DNA of 28,585 nucleotides from VFMC01 sp044359565. GTDB taxonomy: Bacteria > Actinomycetota > Acidimicrobiia > Acidimicrobiales > Ilumatobacteraceae. Location of the stretch: positions 1 through 28,585 of the forward strand of contig JBIKLX010000015.1 of assembly GCA_044359565.1 (NCBI GenBank), read 5' to 3'. Position numbers and translations under genes: made by a program. A model generated the notes under the pieces. That model did no database searches. It worked only from the letters and a program-made list of their open reading frames with translations, and was not told the DNA's origin. Positions 1 to 7,158 of this stretch are shown here, piece after piece (position 1 is the first letter of the stretch; each line of letters starts with the position of its first letter).

Positions 1-1
1 G

Positions 2-70
2 GCCAAGAAGGCTGCGCCGGCCAAGAAGGCTGCGCCGGCCAAGAAGGCTGCGCCGGCCAAGAAGGCTGCC
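2..70 (+). repeat. 18-bp in-frame tandem repeat (AKKAAP units)
   Basis: Three identical consecutive copies of an 18-bp unit (gccaagaaggctgcgccg) start at 2, 20 and 38. A 15-nt partial copy starts at 56 and differs at its last base. The repeat may continue to the left of the window. Complete identity at the nucleotide level, including third codon positions, indicates recent expansion by slippage or recombination. Confidence 0.9.
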
Positions 71-121
71 GGTCCGTCCGGTGTTGCCAAGGTGGCCACC
101 AAGAAGGCCGCAAAGAACTGA
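2..121 (+). CDS. C-terminal fragment of a Lys/Ala/Pro-rich protein (5' end outside window)
   Basis: The reading frame is open from the left edge to a TGA at 119-121, and only the last 39 residues are visible. They consist of an AKKAAP hexapeptide repeated three times and a fourth partial copy, then a short tail rich in K, A, G and V ending in KKAAKN. Such tails occur on actinobacterial HU-type nucleoid proteins, histone H1-like proteins and some phasin-like proteins, where they bind DNA or other polyanions. The body of the protein is not in the window, so its family cannot be named. It stops 3 nt before the tlyA start codon, which suggests it is the upstream member of the same operon. Confidence 0.7.
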   Translation, partial: AKKAAPAKKAAPAKKAAPAKKAAGPSGVAKVATKKAAKN

Positions 122-124
122 CGC

Positions 125-871
125 GTGGCGCGCCGGGCCCGTCTCGACGCCGAACTGGTGCGACGCGGGCTGGTGGCGAGCCGCACTGAGGCCGGCCGCA
201 TGATCGAACTCCGTCGCGTGCTCGTAGGCGGCGCGATGGCCGACAAACCGTCGCGGCTGGTCGACCCGGGTGATCCTGTCGTCGTCACCGGCGAGCCGCC
301 GCAGTTCGTCAGTCGCGGTGGCGAGAAGTTGGCGCACGCACTCGACACGTTCGGAGTCGACCCGTTCGGCCGTGCCGTGCTCGACGTCGGTGCCTCCACC
401 GGGGGTTTCACGGACTGCGTGCTCCAGCGTGGAGCGGCTGCGGTGGTGGCCCTCGACGTCGGGCATGGGCAACTCCATCCCCGAATCCGCGCCGACCCAC
501 GCGTGCAGGTGGTCGAACGCTTCAATGTGCGCTCGCTCACTGCGGAACACCTCGGCACGGCCCCGGCGCTGGTGGTGGCCGACGTGTCGTTCATCTCGCT
601 CACCAAGGTGATTCCGGTGCTGGTGGAGGTCGCGGCGCCCTCGGCCGATCTGGTGCTGCTGGTGAAGCCGCAGTTTGAGGCCGGCCGGCGCGAGGTGTCG
701 AAGGGGCAGGGCGTGATCACCGACCCTGCGGTACACGCCCGGGTGCGCGACGATGTGGAGGCCGCGCTGCGTGAGGCGGGCTGCGCGGTGGTGGCCTGGT
801 GCGACTCGCCTATCACCGGGGCCGACGGCAATCATGAGTTCCTGGTGCACGCGATCGTCGGGGAGGGGTGA
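125..871 (+). CDS. tlyA: TlyA-type rRNA 2'-O-methyltransferase
   Basis: TlyA methylates the 2'-OH of cytidines in 16S (C1409) and 23S (C1920) rRNA and is required for capreomycin sensitivity in mycobacteria. The 248-residue protein has an N-terminal S4 RNA-binding domain (about 4-60), the SRGGEKL signature (63-69) and an FtsJ/RrmJ-like Rossmann methyltransferase with SAM loop LDVGASTGGFT (86-96), ADVSF (152-156) and KPQFE (181-185). Residues K68, D153, K181 and E238 line up with the K-D-K-E tetrad of the mycobacterial enzyme. The inter-domain linker reads PQFV rather than the mycobacterial RAWV. The GTG at 125 gives the normal family length. NadK starts 7 nt downstream, the same order as in Mycobacterium and Streptomyces. 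Confidence 0.95.
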   Translation: MARRARLDAELVRRGLVASRTEAGRMIELRRVLVGGAMADKPSRLVDPGDPVVVTGEPPQFVSRGGEKLAHALDTFGVDPFGRAVLDVGASTGGFTDCVLQRGAAAVVALDVGHGQLHPRIRADPRVQVVERFNVRSLTAEHLGTAPALVVADVSFISLTKVIPVLVEVAAPSADLVLLVKPQFEAGRREVSKGQGVITDPAVHARVRDDVEAALREAGCAVVAWCDSPITGADGNHEFLVHAIVGEG

Positions 872-878
872 GCGGGGC

Positions 879-1781
879 ATGTCGAGAGTGCTGATCGTGG
901 CTCATCGTCAGCGCGCCGAGGCGGCTGCACTGGCGCGTCAGGCGTCGACCTGGCTGGCGGCTCGTGGGCATCACGTGTGGATGCTGCCCGACGACGCGTC
1001 GGCACTCGACATGACCGACCTCGCCTCCGACGAAGCAGCCTCGACGGCCGACCTCGTGGTGAGCCTCGGCGGCGACGGCACGATGCTCCGGTCGGTGCAG
1101 TTGCTGGGCGGCGCTGCGGTGCCGATCGTCGGGGTGAACGTCGGCCTGCTCGGCTATCTCACCGAGGTGGAGCCGTCGGCGATGCTTCCGTCTATCGAGC
1201 GTTCGCTGCAGGGTCACGGGCCAGCGGGTGACGCCGTCGACGGTGCGGTCGGCGACGACGGGGACGAATGGCATGTGGAGGAACGCATGCTCCTCGACGT
1301 CACCGTGCACGGCCGCGACGGTCGCCCCGAACAGCATTTCCAGGCGCTGAACGAAGGAGTGGTCGAAAAGCTCGAGCCGGGCCACACCGTGCGACTGCTG
1401 GTGCGCATCGACGGGGCCGCATTCACGTCGTACGCCGCGGATGGCCTCATCGTGGCCACCCCCACCGGTTCCACCGCATACTCGCTATCGGCGCGTGGGC
1501 CTGTGGTATCGCCCCGGCATCGAGCGCTCCTGCTCACACCGGTGTCGCCGCACATGCTGTTCGACCGGACGCTGGTACTCGACCCCGAGGAGTGGGTGGA
1601 TATCGAGGTGGCCGGCCACCGACCCGTGGTGCTCTCGGTCGATGGGCAGCAAACCGTCACCCTCACCGAAGGCGATGTCGTGTCGTTCGCCGCATCGTCG
1701 GCGACCGCACAGTTCGTGCGCTTCGGACGGCACCGCTTCCACCGCATCCTGAAGAGCAAGTTCGGCCTGGCGGACCGCTGA
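879..1781 (+). CDS. nadK: NAD kinase
   Basis: This cytosolic kinase phosphorylates NAD+ to NADP+ using ATP or polyphosphate. The 300-residue protein carries the GGDGTMLR loop (64-71), an NE motif with N158 in LNEGVVEK, and the glycine-rich PTGSTAYS segment (195-202), all hallmarks of the NadK/PpnK family. The ATG at 879 is chosen because it follows a GGAGGGG ribosome-binding site and begins directly with the first beta strand. An upstream in-frame extension would overlap tlyA and shows no family similarity. The stop codon overlaps the recN start by one base (TGATG). Confidence 0.95.
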   Translation: MSRVLIVAHRQRAEAAALARQASTWLAARGHHVWMLPDDASALDMTDLASDEAASTADLVVSLGGDGTMLRSVQLLGGAAVPIVGVNVGLLGYLTEVEPSAMLPSIERSLQGHGPAGDAVDGAVGDDGDEWHVEERMLLDVTVHGRDGRPEQHFQALNEGVVEKLEPGHTVRLLVRIDGAAFTSYAADGLIVATPTGSTAYSLSARGPVVSPRHRALLLTPVSPHMLFDRTLVLDPEEWVDIEVAGHRPVVLSVDGQQTVTLTEGDVVSFAASSATAQFVRFGRHRFHRILKSKFGLADR

Positions 1782-3394
1782 TGCTCACCGAGTTGCACAT
1801 CGAGAACCTGGGCGTCATCGCCTCGCTCGACGTGGTGCTGGGCCGAGGTCTCACCGTGGTGACGGGTGAGACCGGTGCAGGAAAGACGATGCTCATCGAG
1901 GCGATCAGCCTGCTGGTGGGCGAACGCGCCGACCCGTCGATCGTTCGACCCGGCGCAGTCGAGGCCCGGGTCGAGGGGCGCTTCGTCATCGGCGACGACG
2001 AGGTGGTGTTGGCCCGGGTGGTGCCCGCCGATGGACGGTCGCGCGCGTACGTGAACGGCCGGTTGGCCACCGTGGCGAACCTCGCCGAACACGCTGAACG
2101 ACTGGTCGACATTCATGGCCAGCACGCCCACCAGAGTCTGCTGTCGGCAGCCACCCAGCGCGCCGCGCTCGACCAGTACGCCGGGGTCGACCTCGGCGAG
2201 TTGCGTGCTGCACGCGGACGCCTCACCGAGATCGACGCTGCACTCGCGGCTCTGGGTGGCGACGCCCGCACCCGTGAACGCGAGCTCGACCTGCTGCGTT
2301 TCCAACTCGACGAGCTCGACTCGGCCGACCTCGATGATGCCGACGAGGAGGCCGACCTCGACCGGCTCGAGGACGTGCTTGCCGGCGCCCAGGCCCATCG
2401 TGAGGCGGCAGCGACTGCCTTGGCGTCGCTGGTCGACGAGCAGGGAGCGGTCGATGCGGTCGACTCTGCCGTATCGGCGCTGGGCCATCGAGGCCCGTTC
2501 CGTGAACTCGCCGATCGACTGCGCGGCCTCAGCGCCGAACTGGCCGATGTGGCCCACGAGTTGCGTGCTGCAGCCGAGGCGATCGACGACGACCCGCAGC
2601 GCCTCACCGAGGTGCGCGAACGCCGTCAACAGTTGCGCACGCTGCGCCGCAAGTACGGCGACACCCTGGCCGACGTGATTGCGTACCGGCAGACCACGCA
2701 GGCCCGCCTCGACGAACTGTTGGGCTACGAACGCAGCGTGGCGCGCCTCGAGACCGACCGCGCCGAGGCGATGCGAGCCGAACGACGGGCAGCTGCTGCG
2801 GTCGGCGCACAGCGCCGCGCCGCCGCAGCATCGCTGGCCGCAGCGGTGCAGGTGCCGTTGCGCACGCTGGCGATGCCGCGCGCCGAACTGGGCATCGTGG
2901 TAGGTGACGACGATCCGGGCGATGAGGTGACGTTGCTGTTCACGGCGAACCCCGGCATGCCGGCGCTGCCCCTGACCAAGGTGGCCTCGGGCGGCGAACT
3001 CGCTCGCGCCATGCTGTCGCTGCGCCTGGTGCTGTCGGGAGCGCCGGGAACGCTCGTGTTCGACGAGGTCGACGCCGGGATCGGCGGTACGGCAGCCACG
3101 GCCGTCGGCGAGGCCCTCGCCTCGCTCGGCGAACGCCATCAGGTACTGGTGGTCACCCATCTGGCCCAGGTAGCGGCGTTGGCCGACCACCAGGTGGTGG
3201 TGAGCAAGGACGTGGTCGACGGGGTGACCGTGGCCCAGGTGGTGCCCGTGGCGGGCGACGAGCGCATCGCCGAGGTGGCGCGCATGCTGTCGGGCACCCC
3301 GGAAGCAGGCGTGGCTCGCGAGCATGCCGCCGCGTTGCTTGCTGCAGCACGAGAGCGTGGTGGGAGGCGCCACCAGACGGGTTCCGACCGATGA
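1781..3394 (+). CDS. recN: DNA repair protein RecN
   Basis: RecN is an SMC-like ATPase that acts early in double-strand break repair and promotes cohesion of DNA molecules. The 537-residue product has Walker A GETGAGKT (29-36), the Q-loop-region sequence DIHGQHAHQSLLS, a long charged coiled-coil centre rich in Leu, Glu and Arg, the ABC signature SGGE (403-406) and Walker B ending in D428-E429. Length and domain order are normal. Its ATG overlaps the nadK stop by one base and its own stop overlaps the steA start as ATGA, so it is probably translationally coupled on both sides. Confidence 0.95.
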   Translation: MLTELHIENLGVIASLDVVLGRGLTVVTGETGAGKTMLIEAISLLVGERADPSIVRPGAVEARVEGRFVIGDDEVVLARVVPADGRSRAYVNGRLATVANLAEHAERLVDIHGQHAHQSLLSAATQRAALDQYAGVDLGELRAARGRLTEIDAALAALGGDARTRERELDLLRFQLDELDSADLDDADEEADLDRLEDVLAGAQAHREAAATALASLVDEQGAVDAVDSAVSALGHRGPFRELADRLRGLSAELADVAHELRAAAEAIDDDPQRLTEVRERRQQLRTLRRKYGDTLADVIAYRQTTQARLDELLGYERSVARLETDRAEAMRAERRAAAAVGAQRRAAAASLAAAVQVPLRTLAMPRAELGIVVGDDDPGDEVTLLFTANPGMPALPLTKVASGGELARAMLSLRLVLSGAPGTLVFDEVDAGIGGTAATAVGEALASLGERHQVLVVTHLAQVAALADHQVVVSKDVVDGVTVAQVVPVAGDERIAEVARMLSGTPEAGVAREHAAALLAAARERGGRRHQTGSDR

Positions 3395-4539
3395 CCTCAC
3401 CCGCCCAGCAGATGGTGGTGACGGCGCGCGCTCGCGCCGGTGCCCGGACCAAGGACTTGGTGAAGCGCCTCGAACCCGGCGAGATCGCCGTCATCAACCA
3501 CTCCGATGTCGACCCCGTCGCGGCGGCCGGGCTCATCGAGGCAGGGGTCGTTGCCGTGGTGAACGCGACGAGTTCGTTCACCGGCCGCTACCCGAACCTC
3601 GGCCCACTCCAGTTGGTGCGCGCTGGTGTGGTGCTGATCGACGAGGTGGGGCCGGCCCTGCTCGATCGGGTCGGTGACGGCGAGGTGATCAGCCTCGACG
3701 GCGGACGGGTGATGATGGGCGACGAGTTGCTGGCGGTGGGCGCCCGCCGCAGCGAGGACGAACTCGAGGCCCGGGTGGCCGAAGCGCGCAGCAACGTCGG
3801 AGAACAACTCGAGATGTTCGCTGCGAACACGTTGGAGTACCTGCGGCGCGAGCGGCACCTCGCCACCGACAACCCCGACCTGCCGCCGACGACGGTGCAG
3901 TTCTCGCGGCGCCAGACCCTGGTGGTGGTGCGTGGCATCGACTTCCGCGAAGACCTCAGCGCACTGCACCGCTCGGGTTACCTGCGCGAACTGAAGCCGG
4001 TGATGATCGGGGTCGACGGCGGAGCCGACGCCCTGCTGGAACTGGGCTACACGCCCGACATCATCATCGGCGACTTCGACTCGGTGAGCGAGCGCACGCT
4101 GCGCTGCGGCGCGGAACTGATCGTGCACGCGTATCCGGGAGGTCGTGCACCGGGAGCCGACCGCCTGCGCGACATGGGCCTGCAGTACCTGCTGTTCGAG
4201 AGCGCCGGCACCAGCGAGGACATCGCCATGTTGCTGGCGTACGAGCGCGGCACCGAGTTGATCGTGGCGGTCGGTTCGCACAACTCGATGGAAGACTTCC
4301 TCGACAAGGGCCGTCAGGGCATGGCGTCGACGTTCCTGGTGCGGCTGAAGGTGGGGCGGGTGCTCATCGACGCCAAGGGAGTGAACAACCTCTATCGGCC
4401 GGTGGTGAAGGGCCGCGACATCGTGCTGTTCGTGGCCGCAATGCTGAGTTCGTTGGCGCTCGTGGTGGCGGTGAGCGAGCCTGTACGGCTGTGGTTCCGG
4501 AGTCTGTGGCTGTGGCTGCGGGCACGGATCGGTTGGTGA
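3391..4539 (+). CDS. steA: SteA-like putative cytokinetic ring protein (thiamine-pyrophosphokinase-like fold)
   Basis: SteA was identified in Corynebacterium as a partner of SteB that promotes cell separation in the RipC-FtsEX pathway. This 382-residue protein has an N-terminal domain, a thiamine-pyrophosphokinase-like segment at about 205-235 (VDGGADALLELGYTPD followed by IIGDFDSVSE) and one predicted transmembrane helix near the C-terminus (about 348-365). Position between recN and a SteB/MctB-like gene reproduces the actinobacterial order. It would sit at the membrane facing the cytoplasm. Despite the TPK-like motif, the surrounding domains and context argue against a thiamine enzyme. The start is set by the ATGA overlap with recN. 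Confidence 0.88.
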   Translation: MTSPAQQMVVTARARAGARTKDLVKRLEPGEIAVINHSDVDPVAAAGLIEAGVVAVVNATSSFTGRYPNLGPLQLVRAGVVLIDEVGPALLDRVGDGEVISLDGGRVMMGDELLAVGARRSEDELEARVAEARSNVGEQLEMFAANTLEYLRRERHLATDNPDLPPTTVQFSRRQTLVVVRGIDFREDLSALHRSGYLRELKPVMIGVDGGADALLELGYTPDIIIGDFDSVSERTLRCGAELIVHAYPGGRAPGADRLRDMGLQYLLFESAGTSEDIAMLLAYERGTELIVAVGSHNSMEDFLDKGRQGMASTFLVRLKVGRVLIDAKGVNNLYRPVVKGRDIVLFVAAMLSSLALVVAVSEPVRLWFRSLWLWLRARIGW

Positions 4540-4576
4540 GCACTGTGCGCGCCGGACATGACAGAGTGGACGACCG

Positions 4577-5539
4577 ATGATCAGCCTGCGTCAGCACATC
4601 TTCAGCCTCGTGGCGGTGTTCGTCGCGCTGGCCGTGGGCATCGCGGCTGGGTCGACCGTCGTCCGCGGTCCGCTGCTCGACAGCACCCGGGCCCGGCTCG
4701 AGTCGGCCGAGGCCATCATCGAGACCGAACGCGCCGAGAACGATCGGCTCGCTGCCGAAGTGGCGCAACTCGATGGGTGGGCGGTCGACGGCCCGACGCA
4801 ACTGCTCGGCGGGCAGCTTGTCGACCGGGCGCTGCTGCTGGTGGTGGTCGGCGACACCGACGCCGATGCGGTGGCCGGCATGATCCGCTCGATCCGGGCG
4901 TCGGGAGCGACGTTCGTGGGTGAGGTGCGCATCGACCCAGCCGTCTTCGATCCGGCCCAGATCGACCGTGTGGTTGGAGCGCTCGGGGCCGATGCTGTCG
5001 GCGACCGCGATCCGCTTGTGGTGATGGGCGACGAGCTGGCGACCCGGCTGGAGCGCATGGTGGCCGAGGTACGCGAGACCGATGGTGAGCTTCGCGCCGA
5101 CACTCTGGTGCGTGGGGCTTTCGGCGACTTGGAGGACGACGGCATCGTCGACGTGTTGGGCATGACGCGCCAGGAGTTCACGGCCGACGATGTGCAGATC
5201 GTGGTGATGTCCGATCGGAACCTCGCCAACGACCCGGGCGCGGTGCTCGGATCGATGATCAGCATCGCCTCACCGGTCGACGACCAGCAACCGATCGTCA
5301 CGGTGGTGGCCGAGGTGGGGCGCGTCCTGCAGGACAACGAGACCCCGGTGCCGTCGTTCATCACCACCATTCGCGACAGCGGGCGACTGCGTGATGAGGT
5401 GAGCACGGTCGACAACGCCGAGACCTTCCTCGGCTGGATGGCGACGGTGCTGGCGACGCGAGCCGCAGTAGACGGCGATGTGGGCCACTACGGATTCCGC
5501 GACGGTGCCGAACGTTCGGTCCCGCCATCCCCGACGTGA
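4577..5539 (+). CDS. steB: SteB/MctB-like membrane-anchored protein (DUF3186)
   Basis: This 320-residue protein has one N-terminal transmembrane helix (about 8-30), a coiled-coil-like stretch (about 35-65) and a large domain predicted to lie outside the membrane. This is the architecture of Rv1698/MctB (described as a mycobacterial outer-membrane copper-efflux protein) and of corynebacterial SteB, SteA's partner in cell separation. Location right after steA favours the SteB role, and no Cys/His metal-binding cluster was noticed. There is a 37-nt gap after steA with only a weak GAGTGGA ribosome-binding site. The last bases overlap the murJ start as GTGA. Confidence 0.85.
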   Translation: MISLRQHIFSLVAVFVALAVGIAAGSTVVRGPLLDSTRARLESAEAIIETERAENDRLAAEVAQLDGWAVDGPTQLLGGQLVDRALLLVVVGDTDADAVAGMIRSIRASGATFVGEVRIDPAVFDPAQIDRVVGALGADAVGDRDPLVVMGDELATRLERMVAEVRETDGELRADTLVRGAFGDLEDDGIVDVLGMTRQEFTADDVQIVVMSDRNLANDPGAVLGSMISIASPVDDQQPIVTVVAEVGRVLQDNETPVPSFITTIRDSGRLRDEVSTVDNAETFLGWMATVLATRAAVDGDVGHYGFRDGAERSVPPSPT

Positions 5540-7158
5540 TCAACGAGTCTCGTCACGCTGCGCTGCTTCGGCCGCAGGGGTTCGCCCGCGACACCATCGT
5601 GGTGACGGCGTGCACCCTGGTGTCGCGTCTGACGGGGTTCGTGCGAGTGCTTGTTGCCGCTGCGGTGCTGAGCAATGGTCTGCTCGGTGACACCTACCAT
5701 GCGGCGAATGCCATCCCGAACCTGTTGTTCGAACTGGTGGCTGGCGGTGTGCTGCAGGCATTCCTCGTCCCGTCGTTCGTGGCGGCGCGTCGCTCGGGAG
5801 GCGATGAGGAACTGGGGCGTTCGGCCGGCGTAGTGCTGGGTGTGGTGCTGGTGGCGCTGTCGGCCGTGGCCGCCTTCGTGATGGCACTGTCTCCGCTGAT
5901 CACCCGAGTGCTCACCTCGGCCGGCAGCGACGCGGGGGTGATCGCCGACAAGCGAGCCCTGATGACCCCGATGCTGCTGGTGTTCATTCCCCAGATCGCG
6001 TTCTACGGGATGGGCATGGTGACCACCGCGGCGCTCGCTGCTCGCGGCCGGTTCGCAGCGGCAGCGTTGGCGCCGGCGGTGAACAACATCGTCGTCATCA
6101 CCTGCTATCTGCTGTACCGGGCCAGCCGTCAGGGACAGCAGGCGTCGCTCGATCTCGACACCACGCAGTTCCTGCTGGTGGCGGGCGGTACCACCTTGGC
6201 GGTCATCGCCTTCACCGCTGTGCCGGGAATCGTCCTTCGGTCGCAGGGCGTTCGCTGGCGGCCGCGTTGGCGGCCGGACGATCGCCTGGTGAGCGACCTG
6301 CGAGCCTCGGTTGGGTGGGCGATGCTCTCGGTCGTCGGCACCCTGGTGCCGACTGCAGCCGCCATCGTGCTGGGGTACCAGGTGGAGGGCGGTGTGGCGG
6401 TGTTCACGATGACGTTCGCGTTCTTCGTGCTGCCGCACGCACTCATCGCGGTGCCGGTGGCCACCACCTCGGCGCCGCGTATCGCCGACGCGTGGCAGCG
6501 TGGCGACCGGGTACGTACCGGTGCCCTCATCGAGCGATCGGCTCGGGTGATCGTGCCGTTGCTGTCGCTGGCCGGTGCCGCGATGGTGGCGCTGTCGTGG
6601 CCGGTGGCGCGGGTGGCGTCGTCGTTCGGGCAGGCGGCCAGTCAGGGTGTGGCACCCATCGCCCATGCGCTTTCGATGTTCGGCCTCGGCTTGCTGGGCT
6701 ACGGCATGTCGTTCACGATGACGCGCGTGCTGTTCAGCCTGAGCGATGTGAAGCGGGCGTCGATACTGGTGGCTGCCGCCGCGATCCTGGGGGTGTGCGC
6801 CATGACGATCGCGTCCGTCATCATGTCCGACAGCGACCGAGCCGCGGCGCTGGCGCTCGGCTACGGCACCACGCAGACCCTGTCGGCCGCACTGCTCACG
6901 TGGCGGGCTCGTCAGGTGACCGGGTACCCGACGCGTCGTTCGATCGGCCGACTCGGGGTGGGTTCGTTGGCTGCAGCGGTGGCAGCCGGGGTGGTCATGT
7001 TCGGGGTCCAGCAGTGGTTCGACAACACGCGGCTCGCGTCGCTGGCCGCCATCGTGGTGGCGGGCTGCGTCGGTGTGGTGGTGTTCGTGGCGTGCGTCAG
7101 CGTGTTCACCGGGTTGCGGCCGCGAGCACTGCTCGGCAAGGCGGACGGCGGTGGCTGA
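5536..7158 (+). CDS. murJ: MurJ/MviN-family lipid II flippase
   Basis: MurJ moves undecaprenyl-linked peptidoglycan precursor (lipid II) across the cytoplasmic membrane. The 540-residue polytopic protein begins with the family-typical segment TLVSRLTGFVRVLVAAAVL, then YHAANAIPNLLFELVAGGVL, and has about 14 hydrophobic helices to the C-terminus. It lacks the long cytoplasmic pseudokinase extension of mycobacterial MviN. The GTG start overlaps the preceding stop (GTGA). Its position between steB and two other envelope genes suggests work on lipid-linked sugars during division. It could instead flip another lipid-linked oligosaccharide; only one MurJ-like gene is visible here. Confidence 0.9.
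   Translation: MINESRHAALLRPQGFARDTIVVTACTLVSRLTGFVRVLVAAAVLSNGLLGDTYHAANAIPNLLFELVAGGVLQAFLVPSFVAARRSGGDEELGRSAGVVLGVVLVALSAVAAFVMALSPLITRVLTSAGSDAGVIADKRALMTPMLLVFIPQIAFYGMGMVTTAALAARGRFAAAALAPAVNNIVVITCYLLYRASRQGQQASLDLDTTQFLLVAGGTTLAVIAFTAVPGIVLRSQGVRWRPRWRPDDRLVSDLRASVGWAMLSVVGTLVPTAAAIVLGYQVEGGVAVFTMTFAFFVLPHALIAVPVATTSAPRIADAWQRGDRVRTGALIERSARVIVPLLSLAGAAMVALSWPVARVASSFGQAASQGVAPIAHALSMFGLGLLGYGMSFTMTRVLFSLSDVKRASILVAAAAILGVCAMTIASVIMSDSDRAAALALGYGTTQTLSAALLTWRARQVTGYPTRRSIGRLGVGSLAAAVAAGVVMFGVQQWFDNTRLASLAAIVVAGCVGVVVFVACVSVFTGLRPRALLGKADGGG

Noticed and set aside
1214..3400. Very long open frame on the minus strand opposite recN (and similar long antisense frames opposite murJ, pyrG and others)
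   Set aside because: These are by-products of high GC content. Their translations are Arg/Ser/Ala/His-rich with no recognisable domain, and the opposite strand encodes clear conserved proteins.
3391..4539. Thiamine pyrophosphokinase
   Set aside because: The TPK-like motif is embedded in a longer protein with a C-terminal membrane helix and lies between recN and a SteB-like gene, which fits SteA.
4540..4576. Promoter in the 37-nt steA-steB gap
   Set aside because: No TANNNT hexamer at a useful distance and no -35 were found, so read-through from the operon is more likely.
4577..5539. Dedicated copper transporter, as the family name suggests
   Set aside because: It has one membrane helix and no metal-binding cluster was noticed. 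Pairing with steA favours a SteB cell-separation role, although a copper link cannot be excluded.
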